Origin: JBOHHM01 sp050725495
GTDB lineage: Bacteria; Pseudomonadota; Gammaproteobacteria; Burkholderiales; Burkholderiaceae_C
Reading direction: 5' to 3'
DNA: 18,445 nucleotides
Assembly: GCA_050725495.1 (NCBI GenBank)
Contig: JBOHHM010000291.1
Span: forward strand, 1 to 18,445
Shown here: piece after piece, positions 7,283 through 14,766 of the stretch
Layout: the number at the start of each line of letters is the position of its first letter
Numbering within the stretch: the stretch's first letter is position 1
Program-made: the position numbers and the translations under genes
The notes under the pieces: generated by a model
Database searches by the model: none
The model's input: only the letters and a program-made list of their open reading frames with translations
Told to the model about the DNA's origin: nothing

Positions 7283-8707
7283 TCAGTCCGCAAACGCCAG
7301 CGTCACGCGCAGCCCGCGCCCGTTCAGGCCCGGCTGCAGCACCAGCTGGCTGTGGTGCACGCGCGCAATCTCGTCGGCAATGGCCAGCCCCAGGCCGTTG
7401 CCCTCGCCGACCGTGCCTTGCACGCGGTAGAAGCGCTCCAGCACCCGGGCCCGCTCGGCCGGCGCCACACCGGGGCCGTCGTCTTCGACCTGCAGAAACG
7501 GCTGCCCGCCGCGCACGCCGCAGCGTATGGTGACGGTGCCGCCTTCGGGCGTGTACTTGACCGCGTTGTCCACCAGGTTGCCCAGCAGTTCGCGCAGCAG
7601 CCAGTCGTGGCCCATCACATGGGCCGGCACCACGTCCAGGCCCAGGTCGATCTGCTTGGCCGTGGCCGCATCCAGATGGATTTCGAGCAGGGTCTCGCAC
7701 AGGTCCTTGAGATCCACGCGCTGCATGGGCTGGGCCTCGACGCTGCGCGCGTCGGCCCGCGACAGGGCCAGCAACTGGTTGGCCAGCTGCGAGGTACGGC
7801 GCGTCGCGCTGCGCAGCTTGTCGATTTGATCCGCTCTCAAAGTGATAGCGCCGCCCGCTTGGTCCACCGCAGCTTGAGGCCCTTTTGACTTGGCGCGGGC
7901 ATGAGCCACCTGGGCCCAGGCCTCGACCTGGGCCTGCAGGCCAGCCAGCGGCGTGCGCAGCTGGTGGGCGGCATCGGCGACAAAGCGGCGCTGGCTGTCG
8001 GCCTGGGCGTTGACCAGGTCGAACAGCCGGTTGAGCGAGCGCACCAGCGGCCGCACCTCTTCAGGCGAGGCCTGCTCGTCGAGCGCGCTCAAGTCGCGCG
8101 GCGAGCGGTGCTCCACCGCTTCCTTGAGGTCCAGCAGGGGTTTGAGCGCGCGCTTGACGGCCCAGTTGACTGCCAGAGCCGCCGCCACCACCAGCACCAG
8201 ATTGGGCAGCAGCACCTTGGACAGGATGGAGCGGACCCACTGCTGGCGCGGATCGGAGCCATCGGCCAGTTGCACCACCAGTTCGCCGGCCGCCGTGCGC
8301 ACCCGCTGCGCCACGATGCGGTAGGTCACGCCATTGTCTTCCGAGCTGTGGAATTCCGGCTCGGGCGTCGCGGGCAGCGTCCCCACGAGCCAGGGCTCGC
8401 CATGCAACATCCGGCCCTGCAGGTCGCTCACGCTGTAGGCCGCAAAACCCGGCCGGTCCTTGAGAAACTCCTCCACCGGCGGCGCCAGCAGCAGCACCGG
8501 CGGGTCGCCCGACACGGTGCCTGGCGCCACCACCGAATCGGCCAGCAGCGGCACCAGGCGCAGCAGCTGCCGATCGTGTTGCAGCGCGGCGCTGTCAGCC
8601 GAGCGGTAGTCCAGCCAGGCATTGAGCAAGGCGAGCAGGAACAGCGGCGCAATCAGCATCACCAGCAGGCGGCGCTGCAGCCCCGAGGTCATGCCTGCCG
8701 CGCTCAT
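7283..8707 (-). CDS. TctE-like membrane sensor histidine kinase
   Basis: A 474-residue two-component sensor. Membrane segments are at about 13-30 and 165-183, with a periplasmic sensor domain between them of the kind seen in TctE-type kinases. The phosphorylated histidine is H248 (FVADAAHQLRTPLAGL); then come the N box (LLGNLVDNAVKYTPEGG, N377 and N381), the G1 box VEDDGPGV and the G2 box GNGLGLAIAD, all intact. The ATG at 8707 is preceded by GGGAG. Residues 276-292 (GPQAAVDQAGGAITLRA) are encoded by a copy of the dispersed repeat, placed in the turn between the two helices of the dimerisation/phosphotransfer domain. The partner is the response regulator immediately upstream, 163 bp away. TctE kinases classically control tricarboxylate uptake, but no transporter genes are visible here, so the signal is open. 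Confidence 0.93.
   Translation of the reverse strand: MSAAGMTSGLQRRLLVMLIAPLFLLALLNAWLDYRSADSAALQHDRQLLRLVPLLADSVVAPGTVSGDPPVLLLAPPVEEFLKDRPGFAAYSVSDLQGRMLHGEPWLVGTLPATPEPEFHSSEDNGVTYRIVAQRVRTAAGELVVQLADGSDPRQQWVRSILSKVLLPNLVLVVAAALAVNWAVKRALKPLLDLKEAVEHRSPRDLSALDEQASPEEVRPLVRSLNRLFDLVNAQADSQRRFVADAAHQLRTPLAGLQAQVEAWAQVAHARAKSKGPQAAVDQAGGAITLRADQIDKLRSATRRTSQLANQLLALSRADARSVEAQPMQRVDLKDLCETLLEIHLDAATAKQIDLGLDVVPAHVMGHDWLLRELLGNLVDNAVKYTPEGGTVTIRCGVRGGQPFLQVEDDGPGVAPAERARVLERFYRVQGTVGEGNGLGLAIADEIARVHHSQLVLQPGLNGRGLRVTLAFAD
7833..7881 (-). repeat. Dispersed repeat, copy B (49 bp), in frame inside the histidine kinase
   Basis: Read on the minus strand it starts GGCCTCAAGC and ends GCTATCACTTTGAGAGC; copy A at 6513-6561 shares the first ten bases, the overall length and 12 of the last 17 bases. 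Its minus-strand upstream flank TCAAAAG is also like the lead-in I remember for this repeat type. The copy encodes kinase residues 276-292 without a stop or frameshift. The core differs between the copies, as expected for a diverged family. Confidence 0.6.
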
Positions 8708-8870
8708 TGGGTAATCTCCCCCAGGCTTGCCACTACGTGTGCTGCGCCACCCCCCTCAAGGGGGCCCGCGCCTTGGGACGGCCCGGCGGCGCTCATTGGT
8801 GCACCCTTGGCGCTGCGCGCCGTCCGCCCGAGCGGAAGCGAGCCCTCCTTCGGGCGGCCGGGCGGAGGGC
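8708..8870. repeat. GC-rich repeat-like spacer between response regulator and kinase genes
   Basis: This 163-bp gap is full of short inverted repeats: CCCCC (8751-8755) with GGGGG (8760-8764) around TCAA; CCGCCCGA (8824-8831) with TCGGGCGG (8850-8857); AGCCCTCC (8841-8848) with GGAGGGCT (8864-8871), the last reaching the regulator's stop codon. An 11-bp direct repeat, GCGCTCATTGG, occurs at the kinase start (8700-8710) and again at 8789-8799. No gene is seen. The composition fits a C/G-rich intergenic repeat known to me from Comamonadaceae; it may lower kinase expression relative to the regulator. Confidence 0.55.
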
Positions 8871-9566
8871 TCATGGCCGTGCGCTTGGCGGCCCCAGCAG
8901 CTCCAGCCGGTAGCCAAAGCCGCGAATCGAGCGCAGTGCCACGCCGTGCGGCTCGAGCTTGCCACGCAGGCGCGAGATATAGACCTCCACCGCATTGGGC
9001 GTGATCTCCTTGTCCCAGCCGGTCAGCGCCTGCAACAGCTTGTCCTTGCTGGCCGGCTTGGGCGCGTTGATCAGCAGGTACTCCATCACGGTCCATTCGC
9101 GCGGCCCCAGCTCGATGGCCTGGCCGCCCACCGTGGCCCGACGGTTGGCCGTGTCCAGCTCCAGCGGGCCAAAGCTCAGCACCGCCGAGGTGGCCGCCTG
9201 CGAGCGGCGCAGCAGGGCTCGCAGGCGCGCCAGCAGCTCGGGCAGCTCGAAGGGCTTGATCATGTAATCATCGGCACCCAGGTCCAGTCCCTGCACGCGG
9301 TCGTGCAGCGCATCGCGCGCCGTGAGGATCAGCACCGGCATGGCCTGGTTGGCCGCCTGCGAGAGGCGCAGGCGCCGCGTCAGCTCCAGCCCATCCATGC
9401 CGGGCAGGCCGATGTCGATGATGGCGGCGTCAAACACCTCGGTACGCAGCACCTCCTCGGCCCGCTCGCCGCTGCCCACCCAGTCCACCGCATAGCCCGC
9501 ATTGGCCAGCCCCAGCTTGATGCCGCTGGCCACCATCACGTCGTCTTCGACCAGGAGAAGTCTCAT
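8871..9566 (-). CDS. TctD/QseB-like response regulator (OmpR family)
   Basis: A 231-residue two-domain regulator. The receiver domain (1-117) has the acidic pair E8-D9, phosphoacceptor D51 (AAIIDIGLPGMDG), T82 and K104 (MIKPFE). The C-terminal winged-helix domain contains the usual VEVYISRLRGKLE recognition region and the RSIRGFGYRLE wing. It would be phosphorylated by the kinase encoded next and act as a transcription factor. The ATG at 9566 lacks a recognisable Shine-Dalgarno sequence. It lies downstream of argB, with a 162-bp gap bounded by long inverted repeats, so it may have its own promoter. Target genes are not visible. Confidence 0.93.
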   Translation of the reverse strand: MRLLLVEDDVMVASGIKLGLANAGYAVDWVGSGERAEEVLRTEVFDAAIIDIGLPGMDGLELTRRLRLSQAANQAMPVLILTARDALHDRVQGLDLGADDYMIKPFELPELLARLRALLRRSQAATSAVLSFGPLELDTANRRATVGGQAIELGPREWTVMEYLLINAPKPASKDKLLQALTGWDKEITPNAVEVYISRLRGKLEPHGVALRSIRGFGYRLELLGPPSARP

Positions 9567-9577
9567 AAGGCGTCAAA

Positions 9578-9735
9578 GCATGTGGAAAACGCGTTCAGGA
9601 AGCATCGCGAACGGCTGGCAGGCTAGGCGCACGGAGCACGGCAAGCGGAATGTGCTTCACCCACATGAGGATTGCGAGCACCGCGCAACGACGCATGGCA
9701 GGCACGCAGTAGCTTCATGAATGCGTTTTCAATGC
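9578..9735. repeat. Inverted-repeat-bounded segment between argB and the response regulator
   Basis: The arm at 9578-9603 and the arm at 9712-9735 are reverse complements apart from one 2-nt gap and a few mismatches; the best part (9586-9603 against 9712-9729) matches at 16 of 18 positions. They enclose about 108 bp with no convincing gene. The right arm includes the argB stop codon. No flanking target duplication is apparent. This could be a miniature mobile element, a long-range mRNA structure, or a partial copy of the argB end turned round. Confidence 0.45.
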
Positions 9736-10619
9736 GAGCGGATCATCGTGCCGTAGGCCTGCTCGGTCAGGATTTCCAGCAGCATCGAGTGCGGCACGCG
9801 GCCGTCGATGATGTGGACCGAGTTCACGCCGCTCTTGGCCGCGTCCAGCGCGCCAGCGATCTTGGGCAGCATGCCGCCGGAGATGGTGCCGTCGGCAAAC
9901 AGCTCGTCGATCTCGCGCGCGCTCAGGTCGGTCAGCAGCTTGCCGTTCTTGTCGAGCACGCCGGGCGTGTTGGTCAGCAGCACCAGCTTCTCGGCCCTGA
10001 GCACCGTCGCCAGCTTGCCCGCCACCACGTCGGCATTGATGTTGTAGCTCTCGTTGTGCTCGCCAAAGCCGATCGGGCTGATCACAGGAATGAACTGGTC
10101 GTCCTGCAGCGCCTTCACCACGCTCGGATCGATCGCCACGATGTCGCCCACCTGGCCCACATCGTGCTCCTTGGCCGGGTCGTCCTTGTCGACCATCTTG
10201 AGCTTTTGCGCGCGAATCAGCCCGCCGTCGCGCCCGGTCAGGCCCACGGCCTTGCCGCCGGCCTGGTTGATCAGGCCCACGATGTCCTGCTGGACCTCGC
10301 CGGCCAGCACCCACTCCACCACCTCCATGGTTTCGGCATCGGTCACGCGCATGCCCTGGATGAACTCGCCCTTCTTGCCCAGCCGGGCCAGCGCCGTCTC
10401 GATCTGCGGCCCGCCGCCATGCACCACCACCGGGTTCATGCCCACCAGCTTCAAAAGCACCACGTCTTCGGCAAAGTCGGCCTGCAGGGCCGGGTCGGTC
10501 ATCGCGTTGCCGCCGTACTTGATGACCATGGTCTTGCCATGGAACTTGCGGATATAAGGCAGCGCCTGGGCCAGGATTTCGGCCTTGTCGCGCGGGGCGA
10601 TGGGGGTGGTGTCGGTCAT
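9729..10619 (-). CDS. argB: Acetylglutamate kinase
   Basis: A 296-residue enzyme of arginine biosynthesis that phosphorylates N-acetylglutamate using ATP. Hallmarks: nucleotide loop MVIKYGGNAM (31-40), the substrate-binding VVVHGGGPQIE, SYNINADVVAGKLA, LLTNTPGVLD, and the IDGRVPHSMLLEI near the C-terminus. The N-terminal helix before the kinase core (about residues 8-28) is the kind found in arginine-inhibited, hexameric forms, so feedback control by arginine is likely. The ATG at 10619 matches the family start; the upstream sequence has no strong Shine-Dalgarno. The gene is divergent from the first ligase-like gene, with 104 bp between the starts. Confidence 0.97.
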   Translation of the reverse strand: MTDTTPIAPRDKAEILAQALPYIRKFHGKTMVIKYGGNAMTDPALQADFAEDVVLLKLVGMNPVVVHGGGPQIETALARLGKKGEFIQGMRVTDAETMEVVEWVLAGEVQQDIVGLINQAGGKAVGLTGRDGGLIRAQKLKMVDKDDPAKEHDVGQVGDIVAIDPSVVKALQDDQFIPVISPIGFGEHNESYNINADVVAGKLATVLRAEKLVLLTNTPGVLDKNGKLLTDLSAREIDELFADGTISGGMLPKIAGALDAAKSGVNSVHIIDGRVPHSMLLEILTEQAYGTMIRSH

Positions 10620-10711
10620 GGCGTTGGGAATTCAGGGAATCAACCAGTAAATTGTGCCGCATTGGCGAGCGAGCGCCCCCATCGGCTCCCGGAGCGGGAA
10701 AGTCAACGCCC

Positions 10712-10717
10712 TAGAAT
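10712..10717 (+). promoter_or_regulatory. -10 box of a leaderless-type promoter for the first ligase-like gene
   Basis: TAGAAT lies exactly 6 nt before the ATG at 10724, so transcription would start at or next to the start codon. No good -35 is seen at the usual spacing. The second ligase-like gene has the same box at the same distance, which supports it. Confidence 0.5.
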
Positions 10718-10723
10718 TCGCGG

Positions 10724-12004
10724 ATGCCGAAGATTCACTGGGCCCGTTGCGCCGCGCTGTTCTGGGGCTTGGTGGTATTCATGCCCGTGGGCGTCAACTA
10801 CCTCGCCTTTTTCGCCCTGCTGGCCTGCATGCTGGCCCAGGGTGATTGGCCCGAGCGCATCCAGCGGCTGCGTGGCCATCGAATGTGGTGGCCCGCCGTA
10901 TTTTTCATGGCGTGGACGCTGCTGGTGCTGGCCGTCCAGCCCACTTACCCCGAAACCCCATCCAACCTCTGGCATGGCCTGCGCATCGTGGCCACCTTGG
11001 CGCTGGCCCTGGCCCTCAAGCGCGATGAGGCGATGTGGGCACTGCGCGGTTTTTGGATCGCCGCAATCGTCAGCCTGGCGATCGTTGGACTGCACCATTT
11101 GGTCGGGCTGCCTGATTGGCCTTTGTGGGCCAACCTGCTGCGGATGTCTGGCAACAAGTCCATCTCCAACGCCGTGCTGTTTTCACTGGTCGCGGCTTCG
11201 GCCCTGGCCGTCTCGCTGGAGCGCGGCGGATGGATTCGCCCTGCCTGTGTGGCACTGGCCGTTGCGCTGATGGCTGTCGTGACATGGGCCCTGCCATCGC
11301 GCACATCTCTGCTGATCATCCTGATCACCCTCGCTGCGAGCTTCATCCACCTGTGGCGCTCCCGCAAGCTGCAACTGGCCACAGCGCTGATGGCCGCCGG
11401 ACTGGCAGCCAGCGTAGCCGCGATGAACATCCCGGCTGTGCAACAACGGTTTGCCCAGGGCCTGGGAGAGATCAAGCAGGCCCAGGAGGGCGATGTGTCA
11501 CCCGTGAGTTGGGGGGTGCGCGTCAACATGTACCAACACACGGCACAAATGATGCTGGAGCGCCCCTTGCTGGGCTGGGGCGTCGGCAGCTGGAACCAGC
11601 AATGGAAGCAGCGGGTGCCAGCGCAGATTGCCGACTTCAACATGCCGCACAACGACTTCTTGTGGATGGGCGCCCAAGCGGGCCTGCCTGGGGCGCTGGC
11701 TCTGCTGGCACTGGTGCTGGCAGGCATGCAGCGGGGCTGGTCTCGAACCGATTTGAGGGGCCGCCTGGCCTTTGCGGCCAGCCTGACACTGTTACTGGCG
11801 ACCAGCTTCAACTCAGCGATGCGCGATGCAGCCATTGGCCTGAGCGTGCTCTGGGTGGTGGGGCTTTATCTGCGCATGGCCGAGGAGCAGCAGCCCGCCA
11901 TGAACCGCATTGACTCAGACCCATCACCGCAGCCAACGCGGCACCCTGATGCAGCCGATCATCAGACAAGCCGCCACACAGGTGATCACCAACAAGCCGC
12001 ATAG
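10724..12004 (+). CDS. O-antigen ligase (WaaL) family membrane protein, copy 1
   Basis: A 426-residue polytopic inner-membrane protein with about ten or more hydrophobic segments and the C-terminal periplasmic loop typical of the Wzy/WaaL superfamily. The loop carries GVRVNMYQHTAQMMLERP, GWGVGSW and FNMPHNDFLWMGAQAG; H309 in that motif and R193 (LPSRTS) are candidates for the conserved ligase residues. WaaL proteins move glycan from undecaprenyl diphosphate to lipid A-core in the periplasm; related proteins polymerise glycans or glycosylate pilins, so the exact role is open. The C-terminus has a hydrophilic, His-rich tail of about 35 residues absent from copy 2. The start aligns residue for residue with that of copy 2; 46 of the first 60 residues are identical. 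Confidence 0.88.
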   Translation: MPKIHWARCAALFWGLVVFMPVGVNYLAFFALLACMLAQGDWPERIQRLRGHRMWWPAVFFMAWTLLVLAVQPTYPETPSNLWHGLRIVATLALALALKRDEAMWALRGFWIAAIVSLAIVGLHHLVGLPDWPLWANLLRMSGNKSISNAVLFSLVAASALAVSLERGGWIRPACVALAVALMAVVTWALPSRTSLLIILITLAASFIHLWRSRKLQLATALMAAGLAASVAAMNIPAVQQRFAQGLGEIKQAQEGDVSPVSWGVRVNMYQHTAQMMLERPLLGWGVGSWNQQWKQRVPAQIADFNMPHNDFLWMGAQAGLPGALALLALVLAGMQRGWSRTDLRGRLAFAASLTLLLATSFNSAMRDAAIGLSVLWVVGLYLRMAEEQQPAMNRIDSDPSPQPTRHPDAADHQTSRHTGDHQQAA

Positions 12005-12082
12005 AGTCATCAGCGCCGACCTGTTGTGCCGGTGCAGCGCCACGGGCCCCACCATCAGCCTGGCGACACTCCGCGGCACTTC

Positions 12083-12088
12083 TAGAAT
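12083..12088 (+). promoter_or_regulatory. -10 box of a leaderless-type promoter for the second ligase-like gene
   Basis: TAGAAT ends 6 nt before the ATG at 12095, the same spacing as in front of copy 1. A weak -35 (TGGCGA, 12061-12066) lies 16 nt upstream. The 90-bp gap between the two genes otherwise shows nothing clear. Confidence 0.5.
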
Positions 12089-12094
12089 CGCTGC

Positions 12095-13294
12095 ATGTTG
12101 AAAATGCACTTGGTTCGCTACGCGGCTTTGTTCTGGGGTTTGGCGGTGTTCATGCCCGTGGGGATCAACTACCTGGCCTTCTTTGCGCTGCTGGCCTGCA
12201 TGCTGCTACAGGGTGCGCTACCCGAGCGCATTGGCCGCCTGCGCAGCCACCTGATGTGGTGGCCCGCCGTGGTCTACGTCGCCTGGACGCTGCTGGTGCT
12301 GGCCGTACAACCCACTTACCCGGAAACGCCGTCCAACCTCTGGCACGGCCTGCGCATTGTCCTTACCCTGGCCCTGGCCCTGGCCCTCGCGCGCGACGAG
12401 GCGGTGTGGGCGCTGCGCGGGTTTCTGGCGGCTGCGACGCTGAGCCTTGCCATCATCGGGCTGCACCGCCTGGGCCTGCCCGACACCGCCCTGTGGGCCA
12501 GCCTGACCCACCACACCGGCAACAAGTCGATTGCCGTTGCGGTGCAGTTTTCCCTGATTGCCGCCTCGGTCCTGGTCGTCGCCATGGAGCGAGGCGGCGT
12601 GATCCGCTATGCCAGCCTGCCGCTGTCTGCCTTGCTGCTGGCCATCGCGGCCGCCATGCCCTCAAGAACCTCGGTCCTGGTCGTCGTGGTGACGCTGGCG
12701 GCGGCCTGTATCCACCGCTGGCGCGCCCGCAAGCTGGCGCTCGCGGCGGCGCTGGGGGCCTCGGTGCTGGTGTCCGGCGCCGTGGTGCTGGGCCTGCCCT
12801 CGGTGCAACAGCGCTTTGCCCAGGGAATCTCCGAAATCCAGGCCGCCCGCGCGGGCGATGTTTCCGAAGCCAGCTGGGGCGTGCGGGTCAACATGTACCG
12901 CCACACAGCCCAAATGGTGGTGGAGCGGCCGCTGATGGGCTGGGGTATTGGCGGCTGGACCCAGCAATGGAAGCAGCGGGTATCCCCTGTGCTGGCCGGG
13001 TTCAACATGCCGCACAACGACTTTCTCTGGATGGGGTCGCAGGCGGGCGTCCCAGGTGCGCTCGCACTTCTGGCGCTGGTGCTGGCCGGCCTTGTGGCCT
13101 CATGGCGCAGAGCCGACTTGACGGGCCGTCTCGGTTTTGTGGCGGTGCTGACCCTGCTGCTGACCGCCAATGTGAATTCCGCCATGCGCGATGCGGCCCT
13201 GGGCTTGAGCCTGCTGTGGGTGGTGGGCTTGTATCTGCGCCTGGTGTCCGAGCCACAGGATGCCGTGACCCTGTTACATGGCCCCGCGGCCTGA
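12095..13294 (+). CDS. O-antigen ligase (WaaL) family membrane protein, copy 2
   Basis: A 399-residue paralogue of the preceding gene, collinear over its whole length: same N-terminus (AALFWGL then VFMPVG), the same TLLVLAVQPTYPETPSNLWH block, and the same periplasmic loop GVRVNMYRHTAQM...FNMPHNDFLWMGSQAG. H307 and R191 match H309 and R193 of copy 1, so both copies look functional. It ends shortly after the last membrane helix and lacks the His-rich tail. Divergence is spread evenly, suggesting an old tandem duplication or two alleles kept for different acceptors or glycans. Its 3' end overlaps the convergent WbaP-like gene by 21 bp. Confidence 0.88.
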   Translation: MLKMHLVRYAALFWGLAVFMPVGINYLAFFALLACMLLQGALPERIGRLRSHLMWWPAVVYVAWTLLVLAVQPTYPETPSNLWHGLRIVLTLALALALARDEAVWALRGFLAAATLSLAIIGLHRLGLPDTALWASLTHHTGNKSIAVAVQFSLIAASVLVVAMERGGVIRYASLPLSALLLAIAAAMPSRTSVLVVVVTLAAACIHRWRARKLALAAALGASVLVSGAVVLGLPSVQQRFAQGISEIQAARAGDVSEASWGVRVNMYRHTAQMVVERPLMGWGIGGWTQQWKQRVSPVLAGFNMPHNDFLWMGSQAGVPGALALLALVLAGLVASWRRADLTGRLGFVAVLTLLLTANVNSAMRDAALGLSLLWVVGLYLRLVSEPQDAVTLLHGPAA

Positions 13295-14725
13295 CAGCAC
13301 GACCCTTATCGTTTTGAGCAGGATCACCCAGTCCACCCACAGGGACCAGTTGCGCACATACCAGCTGTCGAACACCGAGCGCTCGTCAAACGTGGTGTGG
13401 CTGCGCCCGCTGACCTGCCACAGACCCGTAATTCCGGGCTTGACCTGCAGATACAGCTCCATGGCATCGGGCAGATAGCTGGGCAACTCGCGCCGCAGCA
13501 AGGGGCGTGGCCCCACCAGGCTCATGTCGCCGCGCAGCACATTCCAGAGCTGGGGCAGCTCATCAATACTGGTACGGCGAATCCAGCGCCCGACCTTCAG
13601 CACACGCGGGTCGTCTGCCAGCTTGAAGTTGCTGGCCTCGTAACGCGCATACAGCTCGGGCTGGCCGGTTTTCCATGCCTGCAGAACGGCATCGGCATTC
13701 TTCACCATCGAGCGGAACTTGATGAACTCGAAGTCCTGCCCTTGCGCCCCCACGCGTGGTTGGGTGTAGAGCACCGGCGCACCGTCTTCGCGCCGGATGC
13801 GCCACGCCACCCAGGCCATCAGAGGGGACAACAGCAGCAGCAGCAACCCGGAGACCAGCACGTCAATGCTGCGCTTGAGCCAGCGCGACCCAGGGCTCAG
13901 CAACTTGTGCTGCAGCCGCAAAAAAAGCACGTCGTTGCTGAAAAAGTGCTGGGCCTGCAGGCCATGCACCGGCACCCCCGCCAGCGCAGGCACCACAAAC
14001 ACCTCGAACTGCTGCGCGTGCAGCGAGCGCACCAGCTGCGCGGCACGGCCGCGCGCCTGGTCGTCCAGTGTCACCACAATCACTTCACAGCCCAGCTGGC
14101 GGGCGAGCGATTCCACGTCCTGGTCCAGCAACTGCACGGGCATGCCCGAGAGCTCATCCGTCTCGGACACCCAGACGCCCGACAAGGTGACCATGCCCGC
14201 CACCTCCACGCCCATGTGCCGCTCGCGCCGTAGTGCAGCACAGGCCTCGCGCGCGTTGGCGCCCTCGCCCACCACCAGGGCCTTGCGCCGCCAGTAGCCG
14301 GCCGGAACCATCCATTCACGCGCCGCCAGCCGCCCGAAAGGCAGCAAGCCCAGCACCAGCCCCCATGCCAGCAGCGGTACCGTGCGGGTGAAACTGACTT
14401 GCACAAAGAAATTCAGCGCAAAGTTAACCAATGCCACCATGGCAATGTAACGCCATGCAATACGTGTTTCTTCCCAAAACGCAGCGCGGCGCGTGTACTG
14501 GCCGCTAACAGCCAAGCTCAGCACCACCAACAGGGCCATGAGGATGTACAACACGCCGCCGCGGGTGGCCAAGGGAAACCAGTCCGCGGCTTGCGCCCGG
14601 TCAAAAAGCAAGGCGATACCCACTGCCAAAACCCAGGCGCAGCACATCACAGCCATGTCTGCGAGCAGCAGCACCCCGGCCCTCACCCGCTGCTTGCCGC
14701 CCTTAAAATACGAGGTTTTTGCCAT
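13274..14725 (-). CDS. wbaP: Undecaprenyl-phosphate hexose-1-phosphate transferase, WbaP-like
   Basis: A 483-residue initiating transferase that loads a sugar-1-phosphate (galactose in WbaP; glucose in WcaJ relatives) onto undecaprenyl phosphate at the cytoplasmic membrane face. There are about four membrane segments in residues 15-135, a Rossmann-like middle domain (148-270, starting ALVVGEGANARE), a membrane re-entrant helix at 286-305, and the catalytic domain after it with FIKFRSM (334-340), SIDELPQLWNV (386-396; D388-E389) and SLVGPRP (402-408). The length equals WbaP. An upstream open frame of 60 codons is ignored because it lies inside manC and has no family similarity. The ATG at 14725 has no Shine-Dalgarno and sits only 13 bp from the divergent manC ATG. 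Sugar specificity is not readable. Confidence 0.9.
   Translation of the reverse strand: MAKTSYFKGGKQRVRAGVLLLADMAVMCCAWVLAVGIALLFDRAQAADWFPLATRGGVLYILMALLVVLSLAVSGQYTRRAAFWEETRIAWRYIAMVALVNFALNFFVQVSFTRTVPLLAWGLVLGLLPFGRLAAREWMVPAGYWRRKALVVGEGANAREACAALRRERHMGVEVAGMVTLSGVWVSETDELSGMPVQLLDQDVESLARQLGCEVIVVTLDDQARGRAAQLVRSLHAQQFEVFVVPALAGVPVHGLQAQHFFSNDVLFLRLQHKLLSPGSRWLKRSIDVLVSGLLLLLLSPLMAWVAWRIRREDGAPVLYTQPRVGAQGQDFEFIKFRSMVKNADAVLQAWKTGQPELYARYEASNFKLADDPRVLKVGRWIRRTSIDELPQLWNVLRGDMSLVGPRPLLRRELPSYLPDAMELYLQVKPGITGLWQVSGRSHTTFDERSVFDSWYVRNWSLWVDWVILLKTIRVVLSGRGAM
14704..14709 (+). promoter_or_regulatory. Possible -10 box for the manC-wzm-wzt operon
   Basis: TAAAAT, five of six bases of the consensus, lies 29 nt before the manC ATG and inside the first codons of the divergent wbaP gene. 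A GGGGGG ribosome site follows at 14727-14732. The -35 region is poor. Confidence 0.35.
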
Positions 14726-14735
14726 TGGGGGGAAA

Positions 14736-14766
14736 AGTATGCACTTGGTTTCGGTTGTGCTGTCAG
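14736..14766 (-). promoter_or_regulatory. Possible promoter for the WbaP-like gene
   Basis: On the minus strand CTGACA (14761-14766) and CATACT (14736-14741) are separated by 19 nt, somewhat long. Transcription would start within a few bases of the wbaP ATG, giving a nearly leaderless mRNA, which would agree with the absent ribosome site. The elements lie inside the first codons of manC. Confidence 0.25.

Noticed and set aside
9661..9690. Resemblance to a phage coat-protein RNA hairpin (ACATGAGGATT)
   Set aside because: Only the loop-side bases agree; the paired stem is absent, so it is chance.
9623..9718. 31-codon minus-strand frame after argB (MKLLRACHAS...)
   Set aside because: Too short, no ribosome site, no recognisable similarity, and it lies within the inverted-repeat-bounded segment.
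11924..12109. 61-codon minus-strand frame with a hydrophobic stretch (GLLVITCVAACLMIGCI)
   Set aside because: No ribosome site, antisense to the tail of ligase copy 1 and the start of copy 2. It could be a small membrane peptide, but nothing supports expression.
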